From Streptomyces violaceoruber (lineage in GTDB: Bacteria > Actinomycetota > Actinomycetes > Streptomycetales > Streptomycetaceae): DNA of 6,764 nucleotides. Positions within the stretch are counted from its first letter, which is position 1. The number at the start of each line of letters is the position of its first letter. Positions 1-5,261 of the stretch are shown here, one piece after another. Where the stretch lies: contig JODI01000170.1 in NCBI GenBank assembly GCA_000720805.1, positions 1 to 6,764 on the forward strand, written 5' to 3'. A program made the position numbers and the translations under genes. The notes under the pieces were generated by a model. The model was given only the letters and a program-made list of their open reading frames with translations, had not been told where the DNA came from and ran no database searches.

Positions 1-1
1 C

Positions 2-655
2 ACCCACACCCCGCCCCCCACCCCCCGCCACGGCCGAAGCCGCGCCGGGCTGTTCGCCGCCGTCGGTGTGGTCGCCGCCGGCGCCGTCGTGGCGATTGTG
101 CTCGCCGCGAGCTCCGGGTCCCCCGGCGACACCACCGCGGGATCCACACCGTCCCCGTCCGCGTCGGCGGGCTCCAGCACCCCGAGCGGCAGTCCGGCGC
201 CCACGGTCGAGGGCACGTCACGGCCGCGGAGCCTGCCGCCCGGTACGCACGAGGAGGCGGGCGGGTTCGCGTGGGCGACCCCGCGGGGCTGGCGGCGGGA
301 CGTGAAGACGGGCGCGGAGGTCCACTACACCTCCCCGGACGGCAAACAGGAGCTCGCCGCCAAGTCCGCCCTGGCGCACGGCGATCTGATGGAGACCTGG
401 GAGACCTCGGAGCAGAACGCCCACCAGGGCCGGGACTACCGGAAGATCCGCCTGGACGAGACGACGTTCCGCGGTCACCCCGCGGTCGTGTGGGAGTACA
501 CCTTCACCCTCAAGGGCGTCCCCTGGCACGCCCACCTGCTGGGCTTCGACGCCAACGGGAAGTCGTACCAGATCAACACCTGGTACCAGCCGGACGTCGA
601 GAGGCAGGCCCTGAAGACGTACGCCCGGGTCAGGGACAGCTTCACGGTCCTGTGA
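2..655 (+). CDS. Membrane protein with extracytoplasmic C-terminal domain (5'-truncated; possible Ser/Thr kinase tail)
   Basis: The 217 visible codons are open to the left edge, so the true start lies outside the window; the GTG at 68 sits inside the membrane helix and is not a plausible start. Order of parts: a short Thr/Pro-rich basic juxtamembrane stretch (HGRSR), one hydrophobic helix at about visible residues 16-36, a Ser/Thr/Pro-rich linker of about 40 residues, then a compact mixed domain of about 140 residues containing FAWATPRGW, VHYTSPDGKQEL, GHPAVVWEYTF and ending RVRDSFTVL. The arrangement cytoplasmic part, single helix, low-complexity linker, small sensor-like domain matches the C-termini of many Streptomyces PASTA-less Ser/Thr protein kinases as I remember them. 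No kinase motif is visible, so that identity is inference; a plain membrane-anchored protein is the alternative. It converges on the permease gene. Confidence 0.8.
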   Translation, partial: THTPPPTPRHGRSRAGLFAAVGVVAAGAVVAIVLAASSGSPGDTTAGSTPSPSASAGSSTPSGSPAPTVEGTSRPRSLPPGTHEEAGGFAWATPRGWRRDVKTGAEVHYTSPDGKQELAAKSALAHGDLMETWETSEQNAHQGRDYRKIRLDETTFRGHPAVVWEYTFTLKGVPWHAHLLGFDANGKSYQINTWYQPDVERQALKTYARVRDSFTVL

Positions 656-730
656 GACACGGGGGGGCGCCCGCGGGTGTCCGCGAGCGCCCGTTGGCGT
701 CGGCGAGCGCCCGCGGGCGCTCCTGTGCGC
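656..730. terminator. Convergent intergenic hairpin region, probable bidirectional terminator
   Basis: This 75-nt spacer lies between the stop codons of two convergent genes. It contains a perfect 18-bp palindrome at 705-722, which folds as a 7-bp stem (GAGCGCC/GGCGCTC) with a CGCG loop on either strand. A second self-complementary octamer, GGGCGCCC, is at 665-672, and a 5-bp pair GACAC/GTGTC brackets 656-681. There is no T-run, but U-tail-less hairpins are commonly accepted as terminators in Streptomyces. The terminator role is inferred from position and structure. Confidence 0.5.
667..726. repeat. Three-unit 20-nt tandem repeat
   Basis: The heptamer GCGCCCG occurs at 667, 687 and 707, a spacing of exactly 20 nt. 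Units one and two agree at 16 of 20 positions. Unit three keeps the first 11 bases of unit one (GCGCCCGCGGG at 667-677 and 707-717) and then diverges. The 11-mer GCGAGCGCCCG is shared at 683-693 and 703-713. The repeat lies wholly between the two convergent stop codons and provides the arms of the palindrome there. Confidence 0.7.
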
Positions 731-2191
731 TCAGACCTTCGTGAGGGTTCGACGACCGCCCATGACCCGCTCCTTCACGACGGCGATGACGAGCACGATC
801 GCCGCCACCATCAGCGACAACAGCACCGTCTCCCGCCCGTCGTGCTCCGTGTCGGTGAGCATGTAGCCCAGGACGAACACGATCAGCGCGGCCGTCGCCC
901 AGGTCAGGTACGGGTACAGCCACATCCGCACGATCAGCCTCTCCGGCGCCTCGGCCTGGATGATCTTCCGCATCCGCAGCTGCGAGAAGCAGATGACGAG
1001 CCAGACGAACAGGGCCACCGCGCCGGAGGAGTTGACGAGGAAGAGGAAGATCTTGTCCGGGGACAGGTAGTTGAAGAAGACGGCGACGAAGCCGAACACG
1101 ACCGAGGCGAGGATGGCCGCCATCGGCACACCCCGGCTGTTGACCCGCGCGAACGCCTTCGGCGCGTCGCCCCGCTCGCCGAGCGAGAAGGCCATCCGGG
1201 AGGCCGTGTAGAGGCCGGAGTTGAGACACGACAGCACCGAGGTCAGCACGATGAAGTTCATGATCTGACCTGCGTGCGCGATGCCCAGGGAGTCGAGGGC
1301 GGCGACGTAGGAACCCTTGTCGGCGATGGACTTGTCGTTCCAGGGCAACAGGGCGACGACGACGAAAATGGAACCCAGGTAGAAGACGCCGATACGCCAG
1401 ATGATGCTGTTGGTGGACTTGGTGACGGCCCGCTGCGGGTCCTCCGACTCACCGGCGGCGAGGGTGGCGATCTCGCTGCCCATGAAGGAGAAGACGACGA
1501 GGAGCACACCGGTGAGGATGGCGCCGGGCCCGTTCGGCAGGAACCCGCCGTGGTCGGTGAGGTTGCCCAGCCCGGCCTTGTCGCTGTCGACGCCCGGCAG
1601 CACGCCGAACACGGCCAGCCCGCCGACGACGATGAACGCGCCGATCGCCACGACCTTGATCCCGGCGAACCAGAACTCGAACTCGCCGTAGGAGCCCACG
1701 GAGATCAGGTTGGTGGCGGTCAGCACCACCATCACGATCAGCGCCCACCCCCACTGCGGTACGGCGGGCACCCACCCTTCGAGGATCTTGGCACCGGCGG
1801 TGGCCTCCACGGCGAGCACCACGACCCAGAAGAACCAGTACAGCCAGCCGATGGAGAACCCGGCCCAGCGCCCGAGCGCCCGGTCGGCGTGGGCCGAGAA
1901 CGACCCGGACGTCGGATTCGCGGCGGACATCTCGCCGAGCATCCGCATCACCAGCACCACGAGGGTGCCGACGAGGGCGTACGAGAGAAGGATGCCGGGT
2001 CCGGCGGTGGCGATGCCGGTGCTCGAGCCGACGAACAGTCCGGCCCCGATGACACCGCCGATGGCGATCATCGAGAGATGACGGCTCTTGAGTCCTGCCT
2101 GGAGGCCGCCGCCGGGGCCGCCGGGTTCGCCGGATTCGCTGGGGTCTCCTGGGGAGTGACCGGCCTGGGGGAGGGTCGGCTGCGAGGTCAT
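731..2191 (-). CDS. Amino acid permease, APC superfamily (AAT/GABA-permease type)
   Basis: The product has 486 residues, close to the usual 450-500 for the family, and is an integral cytoplasmic-membrane carrier expected to import an amino acid by cation symport. The N-terminus (1-33) is a Gly/Pro/Ser-rich tail. The transport core follows: the unwound first helix motif AIGGVIGAGLFVGSS (43-57), TAGPG (62-66), MLGEMSAANPTSGSF (84-98), a third and fourth helix at about 110-160, FSFMGSEIATLAAGESEDPQRAV (234-256, typical of helix 6 and the following loop in the AAT family), SRMAFSLGERGDAPK (331-345) and paired terminal helices at about 428-445 and 456-473. About 12 membrane segments fit. The ATG is supported by AAGGA at 2201-2205, nine bases upstream. 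Substrate cannot be told from the sequence; GabP- or AnsP-like transporters are the nearest types I recall. It is transcribed divergently from rpiB and appears monocistronic. Confidence 0.93.
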   Translation of the reverse strand: MTSQPTLPQAGHSPGDPSESGEPGGPGGGLQAGLKSRHLSMIAIGGVIGAGLFVGSSTGIATAGPGILLSYALVGTLVVLVMRMLGEMSAANPTSGSFSAHADRALGRWAGFSIGWLYWFFWVVVLAVEATAGAKILEGWVPAVPQWGWALIVMVVLTATNLISVGSYGEFEFWFAGIKVVAIGAFIVVGGLAVFGVLPGVDSDKAGLGNLTDHGGFLPNGPGAILTGVLLVVFSFMGSEIATLAAGESEDPQRAVTKSTNSIIWRIGVFYLGSIFVVVALLPWNDKSIADKGSYVAALDSLGIAHAGQIMNFIVLTSVLSCLNSGLYTASRMAFSLGERGDAPKAFARVNSRGVPMAAILASVVFGFVAVFFNYLSPDKIFLFLVNSSGAVALFVWLVICFSQLRMRKIIQAEAPERLIVRMWLYPYLTWATAALIVFVLGYMLTDTEHDGRETVLLSLMVAAIVLVIAVVKERVMGGRRTLTKV

Positions 2192-2223
2192 GGAGGGATT
2201 TCCTTTGCGCCGGGTGAACTGTC

Positions 2224-2246
2224 CCGCGTACGAGCGGTGTACGGGG
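2224..2246. promoter_or_regulatory. Imperfect inverted repeat upstream of the permease (possible operator)
   Basis: CGTAC (2227-2231) and GTACG (2239-2243) are separated by 7 nt. After one G/G mismatch the arms extend by two more pairs (CC at 2224-2225, GG at 2245-2246). It lies about 33 bp upstream of the permease start, just beyond its ribosome-binding site. This fits a dimeric repressor site or a leader hairpin; neither is proven. Confidence 0.3.
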
Positions 2247-2287
2247 CGAACGAGTCGGTCCAGTGAATCGGAGGCAAAGAGATACGT

Positions 2288-2331
2288 GAACCTCTGAATC
2301 CAGATTGTTACTTGAGCTTTTCCTGAGGTTC
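2288..2331. promoter_or_regulatory. Long-spaced inverted repeat bracketing the -35 element
   Basis: GAACCTC (2288-2294) is repeated in inverted form as GAGGTTC (2325-2331), 30 nt apart. Both arms lie in an AT-rich island (about 2270-2340), the least GC-rich stretch between the permease and rpiB. The proposed -35 hexamer falls between the arms. It may be a control site for one or both divergent genes; seven-base arms at this distance could also be chance. Confidence 0.3.
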
Positions 2332-2339
2332 TGTAGCAT
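2312..2339 (+). promoter_or_regulatory. Probable HrdB-type promoter for rpiB-nei
   Basis: TTGAGC (2312-2317) and TAGCAT (2334-2339) are separated by 16 nt, close to the streptomycete vegetative consensus (TTGACN, 16-18 nt, TAG-purine-purine-T). Transcription would begin near 2346, giving a leader of about 60 nt that contains a 6-bp hairpin with loop TGCT at 2366-2381. Called by eye; no start site is known. Confidence 0.5.
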
Positions 2340-2405
2340 TGCCCGGAGTTTGCGCGCCGCGCCCCCGGGGCTGCTGCCCCGAAACGTCCGTGTCACACTC
2401 GTCCC

Positions 2406-2891
2406 ATGCGCGTGTATCTCGGCTCCGACCATGCGGGCTTCGAACTCAAGAACCACCTCGTCGACTGGCTCAAGGCGGCCGGCCACGACCCCGTGGACTG
2501 CGGTCCGCACATCTACGACGCCCAGGACGACTACCCCCCGTTCTGCCTCCGCGCCGCGGAGCGTACGGCGGCCGACCCCGGCTCCCTCGGCGTCGTGATC
2601 GGCGGCTCCGGCAACGGCGAGCAGATCGCGGCGAACAAGGTGAAGGGCGTGCGCGCGGCGCTGGCCTGGAGCGAGGAGACGGCGTCGCTCGGCCGCCAGC
2701 ACAACAACGCGAACGTCGTCGCGGTGGGCGGGCGCATGCACACGCAGGACGAGGCGACGAAGTTCGTCGAGACCTTCCTCAACACCCCGTTCTCCGGTGG
2801 TGAGCGCCACATCCGCCGCATCGAGATGCTGGCCGACTACGAGACGACGGGCGACCTGCCGCCGATCCCGGCGCATCACCCGCAGCGGTAG
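2406..2891 (+). CDS. rpiB: Ribose-5-phosphate isomerase B (RpiB/LacAB family)
   Basis: The 161-residue cytoplasmic enzyme should interconvert ribose 5-phosphate and ribulose 5-phosphate in the non-oxidative pentose phosphate pathway. Its length matches the actinobacterial family (about 150-162). It has the N-terminal GSDHAGFELK (6-15) with the substrate-binding Asp8-His9 pair, the phosphate/anion-hole loop GGSGNGEQIAANK (66-78), the ring-opening His99 in RQHNNANV, and Arg110 in VGGRMH. The catalytic Cys of E. coli RpiB is absent from the active-site loop; Glu72 in GNGEQ takes its place, as established for the M. tuberculosis enzyme. No Shine-Dalgarno sequence is visible before the ATG, so translation may be leaderless or rely on another leader feature; no nearby alternative start would keep the conserved MRVYLGSDHAG beginning. 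It is the first gene of a likely two-gene unit with the downstream DNA glycosylase. Confidence 0.95.
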   Translation: MRVYLGSDHAGFELKNHLVDWLKAAGHDPVDCGPHIYDAQDDYPPFCLRAAERTAADPGSLGVVIGGSGNGEQIAANKVKGVRAALAWSEETASLGRQHNNANVVAVGGRMHTQDEATKFVETFLNTPFSGGERHIRRIEMLADYETTGDLPPIPAHHPQR

Positions 2892-2910
2892 CGGCAGCCG
2901 GGGGCGGCAG

Positions 2911-2952
2911 CACGAAGGACACGAACGACACGAACGACGAGAAGCACACGAA
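2911..2952 (+). repeat. 9-nt periodic repeat in the rpiB-nei spacer
   Basis: CACGAA occurs at 2911, 2920, 2929 and 2947, all in a 9-nt register; the missing position (2938) holds the degenerate CGAGAA. Two copies of GACACGAAC are exactly tandem (2918-2926, 2927-2935). The array ends just before the purine-rich ribosome-binding region of the glycosylase gene. It lies outside both coding regions and out of frame with each. The G/A-rich character suggests slippage expansion, possibly from a Shine-Dalgarno-like seed. Confidence 0.65.
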
Positions 2953-2971
2953 GGAAAGGGCAGGGAGCACG

Positions 2972-3781
2972 GTGCCGGAAGGGCACACCATCCACCGGCT
3001 GGCCAAGGACTACGCCGCCGCCTTCACCGGCACGGCACCCTGGGTGACCAGCCCCCAGGGCAAGTTCACCGACGCCGCCGCCCTCCTCACCGGCACCGAA
3101 CTCACCGCCACCGAAGCCCACGGAAAGCACCTCTTCCTCGGCTTCCGCGACAGCGACTGGGTGCACATCCACCTCGGCCTCTTCGGCAAGGTCACCTTCG
3201 GCGCCGCCCCCGCGCCCCCGCCCACGGAAACGGTCCGTCTCCGGCTCGCGAACAGCACCTCGTACGTCGATCTCCGCGGCCCCACGACCTGCTCCCTGAT
3301 CACCCCCGCCGAGAAGCGGTCCGTACACGACCGCCTCGGCCCCGACCCCCTCCGTGACGACGCCGACCCGCAGGCCGCCTACCGGAGGATCGCCCGCAGC
3401 CGTACGACGATCGCCGCGCTGCTGATGGACCAGAAGATCGTCGCCGGTGTCGGCAACGTCTACCGCGCCGAGGTCCTCTTCCGGCACCGCGTCGACCCGT
3501 ACCGCGCCGGCCGGGACCTGACCCCCACCGAGTGGGACGCGATCTGGAAGGACCTCGTCGAGCTCATGCACGAGGGCGTCCGCACCAACCGCATCGACAC
3601 CGTCCGCCCGGAGCACACCCCGGAGGCGATGGGCCGCCCGCCGCGCGTCGACGACCACGGCGGCGAGGTCTACGTCTACCGCAGGGCCAACCTGCCCTGC
3701 CACATCTGTGGCGGCGAGATCCGCACCGCCGACCTCGCCGCCCGCAACCTCTTCTGGTGCCCGACCTGCCAGAAGCCCTGA
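2972..3781 (+). CDS. nei: Fpg/Nei-family DNA glycosylase/AP lyase (endonuclease VIII-like, Nei1 type)
   Basis: The 269-residue enzyme should excise oxidised bases from DNA and nick the resulting abasic site in base-excision repair. The GTG start gives MPEGHTIHRLA, and removal of fMet exposes the catalytic N-terminal Pro, followed by the essential Glu. Lys52 in HGKHLF is the conserved beta-turn lysine. The H2TH segment is around 150-180 (LLMDQKIVAGVGNVYRAEVLF), and a C-terminal zinc finger has Cys243, Cys246, Cys263 and Cys266 (CX2C-X16-CX2C) with Arg258 in the finger loop. All key residues are present. AGGGAG at 2962-2967 lies four bases before GTG. Length and the MPEGHT beginning match M. 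tuberculosis Nei1 (Rv2464c), which also neighbours rpiB. Preference between oxidised pyrimidines and purines cannot be read from sequence. Confidence 0.94.
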   Translation: MPEGHTIHRLAKDYAAAFTGTAPWVTSPQGKFTDAAALLTGTELTATEAHGKHLFLGFRDSDWVHIHLGLFGKVTFGAAPAPPPTETVRLRLANSTSYVDLRGPTTCSLITPAEKRSVHDRLGPDPLRDDADPQAAYRRIARSRTTIAALLMDQKIVAGVGNVYRAEVLFRHRVDPYRAGRDLTPTEWDAIWKDLVELMHEGVRTNRIDTVRPEHTPEAMGRPPRVDDHGGEVYVYRRANLPCHICGGEIRTADLAARNLFWCPTCQKP

Positions 3782-3792
3782 CGCCGCTCCAC

Positions 3793-3820
3793 GGCCGCCC
3801 CCGGAGCCCGTGGGGGCGCC
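3793..3820. terminator. Bidirectional hairpin terminator between convergent genes
   Basis: CGCCCCC (3796-3802) pairs with GGGGGCG (3812-3818) around a 9-nt loop, and the stem continues past one C/C mismatch with a G-C pair (3794/3820). It fills most of the 50-nt gap between the glycosylase stop and the acetyltransferase stop. No T-run follows on either strand. Confidence 0.6.
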
Positions 3821-3831
3821 TGGGAACCGCC

Positions 3832-5061
3832 CTAGAACCCGTGGGGCAGCCAGGGCGTCACCGCCGACCCGAACCCCACTGCTGCCTCCGCCAACGACCC
3901 CTGCCGCAGCTCCCGCACCCGCCCGGCCGCCGCCAGCGAGGCGAGGCTCACCCCGCCGAGGTACGCCGAGCCCAACTCCCGTACCGACAGGGCGAGATCG
4001 GCCGAGTCCGTCGTACGACCGCACGACGCCCCCTTCGCGTCGCCCGTCAGCCGCCAACGCCCCGCGTTCCACGGGCAGAAGTCGTCGTCGACCTCGAACA
4101 CGACGTCCACCGGCGCCTGGTACGTCCGCGCCTCCAGCGCCGCCCCGACGTCCACCAGCCGGACGTACAGGGCATCCCGTACCCGCAGCCCGCACCGCCG
4201 GATGTCGCTCACCATGGACATCCACGGGTCGTCCAGCGGTCGCCTCAGCGCGCTCACCGTCGACGTCAGGTCGATGTCGAACAGGAACCGCCACAGCGCG
4301 GCGTGCGCCGCCGGATCGAGCGCCTCCGTGTCCTTGAGGAGCACCACCCCCTTGGGCCCGGAGGTCTCCCAGCCGGGCCGGATCCGGAAGCGGGCGTACC
4401 CCACGACCTCGCCCTCCCGCTCGGCGACCACACACTGCAACGGCGATCCGCCGTCCCGCTCGTTCTCCGGGTCGAGCACCTGGAGCCGCTCCCACCCGGG
4501 CAGCCGCGCCGGCCTCCCCGGCCGGCCGGGCACCAGACGCGCGTACACCGCCTCGCACGCGTCGAGGACATCGGCCGGCGCGGCGTACCGCAGACGTACG
4601 TCATCGGTGCCGGGCGGCACGGACAGGCGCACGCGGCTCGTATCGACTTCGATCTTCGCGTCGTACGTCGCCGCGCCGTACCCGAACCGGCCGTAGATCG
4701 CGGGCTCGGAGGCGGTCAGGACGGCCAGCGGCCAGCCCCAGTCCCGTACGTCGTCCAGTTGCCGCCGCATCATGGAGCGCAGCAGACCGCGCCGCCGGTG
4801 CGTGGCGGCCACGCTGACCATGGTGACGCCCGCGGCGGGCACCGAGGCGCCGCCCGGCACGGTCAGCCGGAAGCTGAACGCCCCCGCCGTGCCCACACAC
4901 GCGTCCCCGTCCCAGACGCCGATCGAGTGGTCCGGCTCCGTGAGCGTCCGCCACAGCTCCCGCTCCTCCGACGATTCCGGCACGCCACCGAAGGCGCGTA
5001 TCAGATTGTCGTACCACTGATCCCATTCGTCCGGCCGCAGGGCGCGTACGTCATGACTCAT
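3832..5061 (-). CDS. GNAT-family N-acetyltransferase, Eis-like
   Basis: From the ATG at 5061 the product has 409 residues, beginning MSHDVRALRPDEWD. A GTG three codons upstream (5070) is also possible; neither has a clear Shine-Dalgarno sequence, and I prefer the ATG. The N-terminal GNAT domain has the acetyl-CoA motif VSVAATHRRRGLLRSMM (about 82-98), followed by AIYGRFGYGAAT (about 121-132), the segment that carries the general-acid tyrosine in mycobacterial Eis. A second, degenerate GNAT domain follows (about 150-290) and then a sterol-carrier-like domain to the end. The chain ends in Phe409, as Eis ends in Phe402, whose free carboxylate takes part in catalysis. Eis (about 402 residues) is a hexameric enzyme that acetylates several amines of aminoglycosides and other substrates; the substrate here is unknown, so resistance should not be assumed. 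It is convergent with nei and divergent from the phosphatase gene. Confidence 0.92.
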   Translation of the reverse strand: MSHDVRALRPDEWDQWYDNLIRAFGGVPESSEERELWRTLTEPDHSIGVWDGDACVGTAGAFSFRLTVPGGASVPAAGVTMVSVAATHRRRGLLRSMMRRQLDDVRDWGWPLAVLTASEPAIYGRFGYGAATYDAKIEVDTSRVRLSVPPGTDDVRLRYAAPADVLDACEAVYARLVPGRPGRPARLPGWERLQVLDPENERDGGSPLQCVVAEREGEVVGYARFRIRPGWETSGPKGVVLLKDTEALDPAAHAALWRFLFDIDLTSTVSALRRPLDDPWMSMVSDIRRCGLRVRDALYVRLVDVGAALEARTYQAPVDVVFEVDDDFCPWNAGRWRLTGDAKGASCGRTTDSADLALSVRELGSAYLGGVSLASLAAAGRVRELRQGSLAEAAVGFGSAVTPWLPHGF

Positions 5062-5169
5062 GATCCGCACCCACGACCGGCACCACAGTCAGTCACCATG
5101 GACCATGCCTATCAGGGCATTGCGGGACGGGCCAGGGAATTTCGGCGTGATGGCGGCAGGGTGGCGTCC

Positions 5170-5190
5170 AGTGAAGTTCACTGTGAAGTT
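5170..5190. promoter_or_regulatory. Operator-like cluster of GTGAA half-sites
   Basis: AGTGAAGTTCACT (5170-5182) is a perfect inverted repeat with 6-bp arms around a single G. The octamer GTGAAGTT occurs at 5171-5178 and again at 5183-5190, a 12-nt offset, giving three half-sites in 21 bp. It lies about 70-90 bp upstream of the phosphatase start and about 110 bp upstream of the divergent acetyltransferase start. This geometry suggests a transcription-factor site; the factor cannot be named. Confidence 0.4.
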
Positions 5191-5223
5191 GAGCCTCGGA
5201 CGGGGGACAAGTGGGACCTCCCG

Positions 5224-5252
5224 TGCCAAGCAGCTGGTCCGATGGATAGGGT
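5224..5252 (+). promoter_or_regulatory. Possible promoter for the phosphatase gene (short-leader or leaderless)
   Basis: TAGGGT (5247-5252) matches the HrdB -10 consensus TAG-purine-purine-T exactly. Only 9 nt separate it from the ATG, so transcription would begin at or within a few bases of the start codon. The -35 position holds only a weak TGCCAA (5224-5229, 17-nt spacer). If this promoter is not real, the AGGG at 5248-5251 could instead act as a Shine-Dalgarno sequence 10 nt before the ATG. Confidence 0.35.
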
Positions 5253-5261
5253 CCCGAACTA

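Noticed and set aside
1..32. C-rich tract at the left edge as a possible structural or repeat element
   Set aside because: It is in frame with the first gene and encodes a Thr/Pro-rich juxtamembrane stretch, which explains the composition.
677..2266. Long + strand frame of 529 codons opposite the permease gene
   Set aside because: It is the antisense shadow of a well-supported transporter gene. Its product is a low-complexity string of His, Asp, Gly and Arg with no domain, as expected from GC-rich codon structure.
2366..2381. Hairpin CGGGGC-TGCT-GCCCCG in the rpiB leader as a riboswitch or attenuator
   Set aside because: A single 6-bp stem with a 4-nt loop is common in GC-rich DNA, and there is no conserved aptamer-like architecture or T-run.
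1449..2879. Minus-strand frame of 476 codons spanning the permease start and rpiB
   Set aside because: It crosses the divergent promoter region and overlaps two recognisable genes. The translation is Arg/Ala-rich without motifs.
2876..4558. Minus-strand frame of 560 codons over the glycosylase and acetyltransferase genes
   Set aside because: It overlaps one gene in antisense and another in a different frame, runs through the terminator hairpin, and shows only Gly/Ala/Val/Arg-rich sequence.
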